From JBFKPQ01 sp041628225 (GTDB lineage: Bacteria; Actinomycetota; Acidimicrobiia; Spongiisociales; JAENVV01), in the NCBI GenBank assembly GCA_041628225.1, contig JBFKPQ010000032.1:1-20308 (forward strand): DNA of 20,308 bases. The letters run 5' to 3'. Both the position numbers and the translations under genes were made by a program. The notes under the pieces were generated by a model. That model did no database searches and was not told where the DNA came from. It worked only from the letters and a program-made list of their open reading frames with translations. This document shows, in pieces, positions 1 through 5,780 of the stretch. Position 1 is the stretch's first letter; every line of letters starts with the position of its first letter.

Positions 1-745
1 AGTCGCCGAGGAGGCCCGCAACGTCCAGGTCCTCGGTGGACGGATCCGGCACATCGACCGCCGGGGCGTCTGCTTCGTCGGCACCCAGGTCGAGGTCGGG
101 GATGTCGAGGTGGGTGACGGCTTCTTCGAGGTCGAGGTCGGCTTCTGGCGCGTCGAGGTCGGGCATGTCGAGGTCGACGTCGGCTTCAGGCACGTCGAGG
201 TCGGGTATGTCGAGGTCGGCCACAACGCTGTCGAGGTCCACGTCAGTGCCAGCGTCCGACCCAGACTCGTCGACCGCGACGCTCAGATCCTCGGCTTCGT
301 CGGCACCGGCCGTCGCAGGCGCGTCGTTACCGAACAGCCCCGTGCCGGCGAGCATCGCCGAGAACGGGCCTCGCTGTCGGGGAGCCTCGGTGGTCGCAGC
401 TTCCGGTGCAGGCGATGCGTCGCCTGCCGGGTCGAGGTCGGAGAGCTCCGCCAGCGTCGCTTCGATATCGCCCGAGTCGGGAATCTCGATGGAGGGTATC
501 CCGTCGACCGGCGTCTCAACGTCCGAGTTCTCCGCAAGATCCGATGCGGTGGACTCGAAACCGGCCACCTCGAGCGAACCCATGTCGAGGTCGTCGACCT
601 CGACATCTGCCGTGGGCGGCGGGGGAGGCGGAGGCGGGAGATCAGGGGTCGGCTCGGGCTGCGGAGTGTCTTCGGGTTCGACGGGGGTAGGATCGGGCGC
701 GTCCAATCCCCACGGGTCGCCGCTCGAATAGTCGTTGTCGGTCAC
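1..745 (-). CDS. Acidic Asp-rich repeat protein, function unknown (partial, C-terminus beyond left edge)
   Basis: I do not recognise this protein. It is read on the minus strand from a GTG at 745 and stays open for 248 codons to the window edge. The start is supported by AAGGAG five bases upstream. Residues 1-36 are acidic and Pro-rich, residues 37-44 are eight consecutive prolines, and a short hydrophobic stretch, PFSAMLAGTGLFG, lies at 127-139. Residues 177-204 are two tandem 14-residue units (DLDIPDLDVPEADV and DLDMPDLDAPEADL), followed by degenerate copies. In the 248 visible residues I count no Lys, two Arg (123, 125) and one His, so the chain is extremely anionic and probably disordered. 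It is divergent from trmD, with 74 bp between the two starts. A surface, scaffold or ion-binding role is conceivable, but nothing visible decides it. Coding status rests on the long open frame, the good ribosome site and the regular protein-level repeat. Confidence 0.72.
   Translation of the reverse strand, partial: MTDNDYSSGDPWGLDAPDPTPVEPEDTPQPEPTPDLPPPPPPPPTADVEVDDLDMGSLEVAGFESTASDLAENSDVETPVDGIPSIEIPDSGDIEATLAELSDLDPAGDASPAPEAATTEAPRQRGPFSAMLAGTGLFGNDAPATAGADEAEDLSVAVDESGSDAGTDVDLDSVVADLDIPDLDVPEADVDLDMPDLDAPEADLDLEEAVTHLDIPDLDLGADEADAPAVDVPDPSTEDLDVAGLLGD
134..217 (-). repeat. Two tandem 42-bp coding repeats
   Basis: Positions 134-175 and 176-217 are adjacent 42-bp units differing at four positions (38/42 identical). 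They encode the two 14-residue Asp/Leu/Pro units of the acidic protein. A degenerate partial copy continues toward position 85. The unit length is a multiple of three, so gain or loss of a copy keeps the frame. Confidence 0.8.
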
Positions 746-819
746 CGAGGCTCCTTCGGTGGGCTGTGGGCGAGAATACCGCACCACGCGGTTCGTACGA
801 TGCATACCTATCTTCGGCC
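746..819. promoter_or_regulatory. Divergent promoter region between the acidic-protein gene and trmD
   Basis: These 74 bp must hold the promoters for both divergent genes. For the minus-strand gene, TATTCT (complement of 773-778) is a fair -10 hexamer and would give a leader of about 20 nt carrying the AAGGAG site. For trmD, TACGAT at 796-801 or TATCTT at 809-814 could act as -10. I see no convincing -35 for either, and no Shine-Dalgarno before the trmD ATG. Assignments are tentative. Confidence 0.35.
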
Positions 820-1485
820 ATGAAGCTGTCCGTCATAACCATCTTTCCCGAGTTCTTCGACTCACCACTCGGCGTGAGCATCGTGCGGCGCGCCATCGAC
901 GCCGAAGCTCTCGAGGTCGACATCTGCGACCTGCGCGATCACGCGGCGGGCCCGCATCGGCAGACCGACGACGCCCCCTTCGGGGGTGGAGCGGGGATGG
1001 TGATGACGATCGAACCCTTGGACAACGCGCTCCAGGCCCGTGCCGGGTCGCATCGGGTGCTGCTCGCTCCCGCCGGGAAGCCGCTCGATCAGGCCATACT
1101 CGACCGGTGGTCGCGGCTCGACCATCTGACGCTGGTGTGCGGTCGGTACGAAGGTGTCGACCAGCGCGTCGCCGACCACCTCGTCGACGAGGAGGTCTCG
1201 GTCGGCGATTTCGTCCTCGCCGGCGGAGAAGCCGCCGCTCTGGTGATCATCGAAGGGATCGCCCGTCTGCTGCCCGGCGTCCTCGGTAATCCGGACTCGA
1301 TCGTCCGCGAGTCGTTTCGGGACGGGCTGCTCGAAGAACCCCACTACACGCGGCCCGCCGATTATCGAGGCTGGTCGGTCCCTGAGGTGCTGCTGTCAGG
1401 CGATCATCGCCGAATCCAGGAGTGGCGGGACGAGCAACGGCTCGAGCGGACGCGACAGCGGCGTCCCGATCTCCTCGAGGATTGA
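820..1485 (+). CDS. trmD: tRNA (guanine-37-N1)-methyltransferase TrmD
   Basis: TrmD transfers a methyl group from S-adenosylmethionine to N1 of G37 in tRNAs with G at position 36, which prevents +1 frameshifting. The 221-residue product starts KLSVITIFPEFF, as TrmD proteins do. It carries the SPOUT trefoil-knot signatures LVCGRYEGVDQRV (105-117), SVGDFVLAGGEAA (127-139) and LPGVLGNPDS (151-160), the loop DGLLEEPHYTRP (168-179) and RGWSVPEVLLSGDH (183-196). I chose the ATG at 820 because homologues begin at this point. An in-frame GTG at 766 would add 18 unrelated residues. The length is slightly short but complete for the family. The next gene, rplS, follows after 77 bp, the usual bacterial order. 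rimM and rpsP, often upstream, are not in the visible part; the upstream neighbour is on the other strand. Confidence 0.97.
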   Translation: MKLSVITIFPEFFDSPLGVSIVRRAIDAEALEVDICDLRDHAAGPHRQTDDAPFGGGAGMVMTIEPLDNALQARAGSHRVLLAPAGKPLDQAILDRWSRLDHLTLVCGRYEGVDQRVADHLVDEEVSVGDFVLAGGEAAALVIIEGIARLLPGVLGNPDSIVRESFRDGLLEEPHYTRPADYRGWSVPEVLLSGDHRRIQEWRDEQRLERTRQRRPDLLED

Positions 1486-1512
1486 CCTGGCGCATCCCCG
1501 AGGTGTTAGCAT
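1482..1512 (+). promoter_or_regulatory. Candidate promoter for rplS-lepB
   Basis: TTGACC (1482-1487) resembles a -35 box and overlaps the trmD stop codon. TAGCAT (1507-1512), preceded by TG one base earlier (1504-1505), resembles an extended -10. The spacer is 19 bp, long but tolerable with an extended -10. Transcription would begin near 1519, giving a leader of about 44 nt. It is assigned by pattern only. Confidence 0.45.
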
Positions 1513-1562
1513 GCTGGTTCCGGCCCACCTCACCTGGCCCGGGCTTTTCAAGGAGTCTCCGC

Positions 1563-1907
1563 ATGAACGATCTGCACCATGTCGAAAACGCGCACGTCCG
1601 CGATGACATCCCTACGTTCGGACCTGGCGATACCGTGAAGGTGCATGTCCGCGTCGTCGAAGGGGGCCGTGAGCGAACCCAGCTGTTCGAAGGCGTCGTC
1701 ATCGCCAAGAACGGCGGCGGAGCTCGCGAGAGTTTCACGGTGCGGAAGGTCAGCTTCGGTGTTGGCGTCGAGCGTGTCTTCCCGGTGCATGCTCCGATCA
1801 TCCAGAAGATCGAGGTGGCGCGCCGCGGCGATGTGCGACGAGCCAAGCTCTACTACCTGCGCGATCGGGTCGGAAAGTCCGCCCGCATCAAGGAGAAGCG
1901 CACCTGA
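1563..1907 (+). CDS. rplS: 50S ribosomal protein L19
   Basis: L19 lies at the interface of the ribosomal subunits. The 114-residue product has the family core: DIPTFGPGDTVKVHVRVVEGGRERTQ split across residues 15-40, then FEGVVIAKNGGG, SFTVRKVSFGVGVERVFPVH and the C-terminal block RAKLYYLRDRVGKSARIKE. The length fits the usual 110-120 residues. The ATG at 1563 has AAGGAG seven bases upstream. It follows trmD as in most bacteria, and its stop codon overlaps the apparent CTG start of lepB. The end of the gene (1890-1895) contains another AAGGAG that would serve lepB, so the two are probably translationally coupled. Confidence 0.97.
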   Translation: MNDLHHVENAHVRDDIPTFGPGDTVKVHVRVVEGGRERTQLFEGVVIAKNGGGARESFTVRKVSFGVGVERVFPVHAPIIQKIEVARRGDVRRAKLYYLRDRVGKSARIKEKRT

Positions 1908-2578
1908 GCGTCGACTCGGGAGCCCGCGATCCATTCGTCTCGGGCGAGGCGGTCGACGTCGAATCGAAACGCCACGGTCGGCATAAGGAGAAGCAACGGT
2001 CGTTCTGGGCCGAACTGCCCATCCTGATCGTCGTCGCGCTGGCAGTCGCAATCGTCATCAAGACGTTCTTCGTGCAGGCCTTTTGGATCCCGTCGGGTTC
2101 CATGATTCCAGAACTTCAGATCAACGATCGCGTGATGGTCAACAAGCTGTCGTATCGGGTATCCGAGCCCGTCAGGGGAGACATCGTGGTGTTCGTGTCC
2201 CCGTTCGCAACGGACACCGACGACGACTCTCTGGGAACTCGCATCGTCCGGACGATCGGCGAATCGCTGGGCATCACGACGGCGGCCGTTCCGGACGACC
2301 TCATCAAACGGGTCGTGGGCCTTCCGGGTGAGACGATCGAGATCCGGGAGAACACCGTGTTCGTCGACGGCGTCGCCCTCGACGAACCGTATCTGCCGAC
2401 CGGAATCACCATGGATGACATGCCGCCACGCACGTTGCGCGCCGACGAACTGTTCGTGATGGGCGACAACCGCAACGCCAGCTCGGACAGTCGTCGATTC
2501 GGTCCGATCCAGATCGACGACGTCGTGGGCAAGGCGTTCGTCCGGATCTGGCCCGCCGATCGGTGGGGAGGGCTGTAG
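1904..2578 (+). CDS. lepB: Signal peptidase I (apparent CTG start)
   Basis: This membrane serine protease removes signal peptides from exported proteins. Counting from the CTG at 1904, the 224-residue product has a charged cytoplasmic segment (1-35), one transmembrane helix (about 38-58), the nucleophile motif IPSGSM with catalytic Ser66, the general-base Lys135 in IKRVVGLPGE, and GDNRNASSDSRRFG near the C-terminus. The only ATG/GTG/TTG in frame upstream of the serine is GTG at 2072, which would remove the membrane anchor. The frame runs openly upstream, and the CTG at 1904 sits eight bases after AAGGAG and overlaps the rplS stop as CTGA. I therefore place the start there. The gene is in the conserved rplS-lepB position. 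Identity is secure; the start is inferred. Confidence 0.93.
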   Translation: MSVDSGARDPFVSGEAVDVESKRHGRHKEKQRSFWAELPILIVVALAVAIVIKTFFVQAFWIPSGSMIPELQINDRVMVNKLSYRVSEPVRGDIVVFVSPFATDTDDDSLGTRIVRTIGESLGITTAAVPDDLIKRVVGLPGETIEIRENTVFVDGVALDEPYLPTGITMDDMPPRTLRADELFVMGDNRNASSDSRRFGPIQIDDVVGKAFVRIWPADRWGGL

Positions 2579-2619
2579 TTCTGTCACCGGCGGCCGATAT
2601 GACTACGGGGTGGTTTCTC

Positions 2620-2647
2620 TCGACGGAAACGCCCCGATCGGTACACT
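2620..2647 (+). promoter_or_regulatory. Candidate promoter for DUF2469-yraN
   Basis: TCGACG (2620-2625) and TACACT (2642-2647), separated by 16 bp, form a plausible sigma-70-type promoter in the 95-bp gap after lepB. Predicted transcription start is near 2654, giving a leader of about 20 nt. The same TACACT hexamer occurs upstream of rpsB (11363) and, on the minus strand, upstream of the 5668 gene. Confidence 0.38.
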
Positions 2648-2673
2648 GTGGCTTCACGACCGAGAGCCGGAGC

Positions 2674-2970
2674 ATGAACGAAGAAGACCTCGAACGGTAC
2701 GAATCGGAAGTCGAACTCCAGATCTACAAGGAGTATCGAGACGTACTTCCGATGTTCCGGTTCGTGGTCGAGACCGAACGGCGCTTCTATCTGGCCAACA
2801 AGGTGGACCTGCGCGAGCGTTCGGCCGACGGATCCGTGTACTTCGAGATCGAGATGGAAGACGCCTGGGTGTGGGACATGTACCGCCCGGCGCGCTTCCT
2901 CCAGAACGTGCGCGTCCTCAGCTTCCGCGACGTCAACATCGAAGAGCTGGAGCCGGGTACCCAGATCTGA
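2674..2970 (+). CDS. DUF2469 family protein
   Basis: This is a 98-residue protein of the actinobacteria-specific DUF2469 family, whose function is not established. It begins NEEDLERYESEVELQIYKEY and continues with FRFVVETERRFYLANKV, EIEMEDAWVWDMYRPARF and a C-terminal DVNIEELE. It is rich in acidic and aromatic residues, with no membrane segment or signal peptide, so it is probably cytosolic. In mycobacteria the order is lepB-rnhB-DUF2469, with the UPF0102 gene a few genes on; here rnhB is missing and UPF0102 is adjacent. The ATG at 2674 matches the family N-terminus. The Shine-Dalgarno is weak (GGAG only one base from the start). The stop codon overlaps the apparent CTG start of yraN. Confidence 0.9.
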   Translation: MNEEDLERYESEVELQIYKEYRDVLPMFRFVVETERRFYLANKVDLRERSADGSVYFEIEMEDAWVWDMYRPARFLQNVRVLSFRDVNIEELEPGTQI

Positions 2971-3281
2971 CACGACGCCGCGTCGGGTCGGCCGGTGAAC
3001 AGCTTGCTGAGCGATTCCTCGCCCGGCGCGAAATAGCGGTCGAACAGCGCAACGTGCGGGTCGGTCGGGGAGAAATCGATCTCATCGTCCGAGACGGACG
3101 ACAGCGGGTGGTGGTGGAGGTGAAGACTGTCACCGGCTCCGACCCAGCCCGCGGCTACACCCTCGACAAAGCCGAACAGGTCCATCGACTGGCTCGCGCC
3201 GTCGGCGCAGCCCGCGTCGACTTGGTCACCGTCGTGCTCGGTCAGCGTGGCGTGACGTTCAGGTGGTATCGCGGGGCGTGA
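2967..3281 (+). CDS. UPF0102 / YraN family endonuclease-like protein (apparent CTG start)
   Basis: The product is a member of the YraN/UPF0102 family, which has a restriction-endonuclease-like fold and is often linked to DNA processing genes; its exact role is not settled. Visible hallmarks are the N-terminal GSAGEQLAERFLARR, then RVGRGEIDLIVRDG and VVVEVKTVTGS, which contain the E-x-D and E-x-K residues of the PD-(D/E)XK-type core. The alignable domain begins only a few residues after CTG 2967. No ATG, GTG or TTG lies in frame between that point and the conserved region, and the nearest upstream GTG would overlap DUF2469 by about 100 bp. The CTG overlaps the DUF2469 stop as CTGA, the same arrangement as rplS-lepB. 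The product would be 104 residues. Its 3' end overlaps the convergent gene at 3259 by 23 bp. Confidence 0.88.
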   Translation: MTRRRVGSAGEQLAERFLARREIAVEQRNVRVGRGEIDLIVRDGRQRVVVEVKTVTGSDPARGYTLDKAEQVHRLARAVGAARVDLVTVVLGQRGVTFRWYRGA

Positions 3282-3456
3282 ATCTCCGCTGCTCTTTGAA
3301 CCAACACCCCCGGTGCCAGTGGCGCCGAAGGTCCGGCGCTTCGTCCGGTACGACGACCAGGTGGCCAACCCCCGCTTCGATCATCGTGTCACAGCCCGGA
3401 CACACATACCGCTTCGTGGACTGATACGGCTGCACCGGCGACACGGTGTGGGTCAC
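3259..3456 (-). CDS. Small Cys/His protein, probable zinc-binding
   Basis: This 65-residue protein has the pattern CPGCD (Cys19, Cys22) followed after about 25 residues by RRHWHRGCW (His46, His48, Cys51), a plausible zinc-binding site. Between them, GVGHLVVVPDEAPDLRR resembles small conserved actinobacterial proteins sometimes labelled ATP/GTP-binding without evidence. I would not assign a function. The GTG at 3456 overlaps the stop codon of the upstream small membrane ORF as GTGA, which argues for this start. A second in-frame GTG lies four codons later. No good ribosome site is visible, which fits translational coupling. The 3' end overlaps yraN by 23 bp. Confidence 0.75.
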   Translation of the reverse strand: MTHTVSPVQPYQSTKRYVCPGCDTMIEAGVGHLVVVPDEAPDLRRHWHRGCWFKEQRRFTPRDTT

Positions 3457-3566
3457 CCGAAGAAGCCCCAGCCGATGGCCACCGCGATGAGGATCAGAGC
3501 GCCCGCCACCATGGCGACGTCGATGCCGGTCCGTCGCCTCCCGCCACGAAACGGATTGAACCCCAT
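3453..3566 (-). CDS. Small single-pass membrane protein (37 aa)
   Basis: A short ORF starts at ATG 3566. A basic N-terminus, NPFRGGRRRTG, is followed by one hydrophobic segment of about 20 residues (VAMVAGALILIAVAIGWGFF), ending Gly-stop. The positive-inside pattern predicts a cytoplasmic N-terminus. It lies 18 bp after the crotonase gene and overlaps the next gene by GTGA, so it is very likely part of the same transcript. Function is unknown. Support comes from the clean topology and the stop-start overlap; there is no clear Shine-Dalgarno. Confidence 0.65.
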   Translation of the reverse strand: MGFNPFRGGRRRTGIDVAMVAGALILIAVAIGWGFFG

Positions 3567-3584
3567 GGGAACATGGTAGGGGTT

Positions 3585-4355
3585 CTACGAACCGCGGAAG
3601 TTCGGGTCGCGCTTGTCCAAGAAGGCGGACACGCCTTCGAACGCGTCGTCGCTGGCGAGACAGATGGCCTGTCCCTGGCTCTCGTAGTCGAGTGCTTCCT
3701 CGAGCGTCCAACCCATCGAACGGTGCAGACCCGCTTTGGCGATCCGCTGCGCGACCGGGGCACCGCCGGCGAACCGTCGGGCGTGGGCGGTGACGGACTC
3801 GTGGAGGTCGGCGACCGGCACGACCTCGAGTGCCAGGCCGATGTCGACCGCCTCGGTCGCCTCGACCATCCGACCGGACAGTGCGAGTTCCTTGGCACGC
3901 TGCAGCCCGACGGCGCGAGGCAGCAGCCATGTTCCACCGAAGTCGAGCGTGAGACCACGCCGGACGAAGATCTCCGAGAAGCGTGCCGTTTCGGCGGCCA
4001 CAACGATATCGCAGCCGAGCGCGAGGTTCATTCCGGCACCGACCGCGACTCCCTCGACGGCGGCGATCGTCGGTTTCGTCACGTGGTGTAGAGCGAGCGC
4101 GGCCGCGTGTGGACCGGCCATTGCCGCGAACCGATCAGTGGCCAGTCGTGAAACGGATCCGTCTCCGCCCAGGTCGGCACCCGAGCAGAAGTTGCCACCC
4201 GCTCCGGTGACGACCAGGACCCGTTGGGCGGACGTCTCAAACGCTCGCCACTGGTGGGCGAGTGCCTGCCAGCCGTCGGGCGGGATCGCGTTGAGGCGGT
4301 CGGGGCGATTGATGGTCAGCCAGCGGACCGGGCCCCGGTCGTCGACGATGAACAT
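3585..4355 (-). CDS. Crotonase-family enzyme (enoyl-CoA hydratase/isomerase, PaaG-like)
   Basis: This 256-residue protein belongs to the crotonase superfamily, which acts on acyl-CoA thioesters through an enolate stabilised by an oxyanion hole. The hole-forming segments are GGNFCSGADLGG and VEGVAVGAGMNLALGCDIVVA. The active-site region reads FSEIFVRRGLTLDFGGTWLLPR. Where classical enoyl-CoA hydratases have their second catalytic Glu, this has Asp in LDFGGTW, a feature of PaaG-type isomerases. An isomerase role is therefore at least as likely as hydratase, but the substrate cannot be read from sequence. The length is typical. It lies 10 bp downstream of the HAD gene on the same strand. No fatty-acid or phenylacetate pathway genes are nearby. 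Confidence 0.93.
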   Translation of the reverse strand: MFIVDDRGPVRWLTINRPDRLNAIPPDGWQALAHQWRAFETSAQRVLVVTGAGGNFCSGADLGGDGSVSRLATDRFAAMAGPHAAALALHHVTKPTIAAVEGVAVGAGMNLALGCDIVVAAETARFSEIFVRRGLTLDFGGTWLLPRAVGLQRAKELALSGRMVEATEAVDIGLALEVVPVADLHESVTAHARRFAGGAPVAQRIAKAGLHRSMGWTLEEALDYESQGQAICLASDDAFEGVSAFLDKRDPNFRGS

Positions 4356-4365
4356 CGTCTCAAAC

Positions 4366-5316
4366 CTAGACGTGGCCGGGTGCTCGCGGGATCTGGGCGA
4401 GGGCCCTTCGACGAGCGGCCACGATTTCCGCGCAGATCTGGTCGAGGCTGTCGAGCAGCCACAGGTGCGCGGCTTCTCCCGGGCGGTAGTCGGCTTTCGC
4501 CATGCCCTGAATGCGTCCCTGCTCTTGGAGTTTCTTCACCTGACCGAAGTTGTTGGCCGGCTCCGTGGTGTAGACGCCGAGTGTCTTGCCGCCGTTGGCA
4601 TTCAGGATCGAGAACACGGGAACGTCCGATGGCCCGTCGGCGATGTAGATCATGTGACGTATCGGGACCCGACGCTGGTCTTCGGACATCCGGGAGTTCA
4701 CGTCGATCTCCGGCGACCGGTTGACCCCCTTGTTGATCTCGAAGATGGCGCGGGTCTTCGCCGTATTGTCGATCGTGTACCCGAGGTGGCTGATGGGTAC
4801 CTCGCCGTCGGCCACCGGCAGCGTCTCGAGGTAGCCGGGTGGCGCGGGCCGTTCGATGAAGTCGTTGGCCCAGATACCGTCGATGTGGTCAGCGATGACG
4901 TTGCCCTCGATCATCGGGACGATGCCGGTGGACACCACATAATGCTCGACCGTGATCCCGGCTGCCGCGTAGGCGTCGACCGAGGCAACATGTTCTCGGG
5001 TGAGGTCGAAGAACTCCGGGATGCCTGGCGCGGTGGGCACTCGGGCTCCGAGTTCGCGCAGCTTCGCTCGCGTGAGACCTTCGAAGAGGCCGTGCTCCAC
5101 ATAGGTGAGCATGTGGCCCAGATAGGCCAGATCGCGTGCGGCTCGGACGCCCTGGTCCCGGTAGTGGCCCACCAAACCGTCGACTTCGCTCCAGAAGCGC
5201 TGCGGATCGACTTCGTATTCCGCGAAGATCGGATCCTGCTGATTGCTAGGAATCAGCGTTCGGTCGTAGTCCCAGATGAAGGCGACGACGGTCTGTGCGT
5301 ACAGGGGCGGCGGCAT
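4366..5316 (-). CDS. HAD-superfamily hydrolase (phosphatase-like)
   Basis: The 316-residue product has the haloacid dehalogenase motifs in order. Motif I is FIWDYDRTLIP, with nucleophile Asp16 and acid/base Asp18. Motif II is VVSTG (Ser129/Thr130). A Lys in the 187-196 region (AKTRAIFEINKG) is the likely motif III, and motif IV is IADGPSD (Asp227, Asp231). The DxDxT form of motif I points to a phosphomonoesterase or phosphotransferase rather than a dehalogenase. A large alpha-helical insert between motifs I and II could be the cap domain that sets specificity; the substrate is unknown. No membrane segment is seen, so it is probably cytosolic. It starts only 4 bp after the 115-residue gene and precedes the crotonase by 10 bp, which implies one operon. 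Confidence 0.88.
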   Translation of the reverse strand: MPPPLYAQTVVAFIWDYDRTLIPSNQQDPIFAEYEVDPQRFWSEVDGLVGHYRDQGVRAARDLAYLGHMLTYVEHGLFEGLTRAKLRELGARVPTAPGIPEFFDLTREHVASVDAYAAAGITVEHYVVSTGIVPMIEGNVIADHIDGIWANDFIERPAPPGYLETLPVADGEVPISHLGYTIDNTAKTRAIFEINKGVNRSPEIDVNSRMSEDQRRVPIRHMIYIADGPSDVPVFSILNANGGKTLGVYTTEPANNFGQVKKLQEQGRIQGMAKADYRPGEAAHLWLLDSLDQICAEIVAARRRALAQIPRAPGHV

Positions 5317-5320
5317 GGCC

Positions 5321-5668
5321 TCAGGGTATCTCGGGCCGCCCGAAGTGCACGAGTCCGCCCTCGGTCCACCAGGGTTGCAACGTGACGTCGCAGCCGCGCA
5401 GGGCGACGTGGGCGATGCCGAGTTTGCCGCTCGGCACGAGAACCCAGACGTCCCAATCGCTCGCGGTGAGACTGGCCACCGTCCGGGCCAGCGCCGCCGG
5501 CTCCGATCCGCGGGACCACACGACTTCGATCCGGCCTTCGGTCCGGCTGGCGATGGTGGGTAGGGGAGTGGTCACGTCGACCTCGACGTCGAGTTCACGG
5601 GCGCGATATGCGGCAACCGTCGCTTCCATGACCTGGTCTGTCTCGTGGTACTCGATCGCCAATGCCAT
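5321..5668 (-). CDS. Hypothetical protein, 115 aa, first gene of the minus-strand operon
   Basis: I do not recognise this family. The start at ATG 5668 is firm: AGGAGG lies seven bases upstream, the strongest ribosome site in this part of the window. The frame remains open far upstream without other support, so longer versions are unlikely. The protein has a helical N-terminal third (HETDQVMEATVAAYRARE), then alternating short strands such as RIEVVWSRGS, WDVWVLVPSGKLG and IAHVALRGCDVTLQPWW, consistent with a small alpha/beta fold. There is no membrane segment and only one Cys. It is followed after 4 bp by the HAD hydrolase, so the two are likely co-translated and may act together. Confidence 0.82.
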   Translation of the reverse strand: MALAIEYHETDQVMEATVAAYRARELDVEVDVTTPLPTIASRTEGRIEVVWSRGSEPAALARTVASLTASDWDVWVLVPSGKLGIAHVALRGCDVTLQPWWTEGGLVHFGRPEIP

Positions 5669-5744
5669 GTCCGTCCCTCCTCGAATGACATCAGTGTAAT
5701 TCAAGTTCGAGCCCGGCGCACGCCGATTACGATGCGATGGACGG

Positions 5745-5773
5745 CTACGAAACCACCGCTGGCGGTTTCGTAG
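5745..5773. repeat. Perfect 10-bp inverted repeat, 9-nt loop
   Basis: CTACGAAACC (5745-5754) is exactly complementary to GGTTTCGTAG (5764-5773), with nine bases between. No T-tract follows on either side, so it is not a standard intrinsic terminator. Its place between divergent starts fits an operator or an RNA hairpin in an upstream leader. Confidence 0.75.
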
Positions 5774-5780
5774 GGGTGCG

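Noticed and set aside
85..245. Possible CRISPR or regulatory direct-repeat array from the GTCGAGGTC repeats
   Set aside because: There are no spacers; the repeats are contiguous, in frame and explained by the Asp-Leu-Asp coding units.
36..823. Long plus-strand open frames rich in Ser/Arg or Val/Gly opposite the acidic protein
   Set aside because: They are antisense shadows: the minus-strand frame has a good ribosome site, a proper start and a regular protein repeat, while the plus frames give composition typical of the complement of Asp-rich codons.
3240..3300. Bidirectional terminator at the convergent yraN / Cys-His gene ends
   Set aside because: Only a 4-bp stem with a 10-nt loop and no T-tract on either strand could be drawn.
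3736..5385. 549-codon plus-strand frame opposite the crotonase and HAD genes
   Set aside because: The minus-strand products carry clear family motifs; the plus frame has none and is an antisense shadow.
5704..5716. tRNA T-arm-like string GTTCGAGCCCGGC
   Set aside because: No matching T-stem, acceptor stem or anticodon arm can be built around it on either strand.
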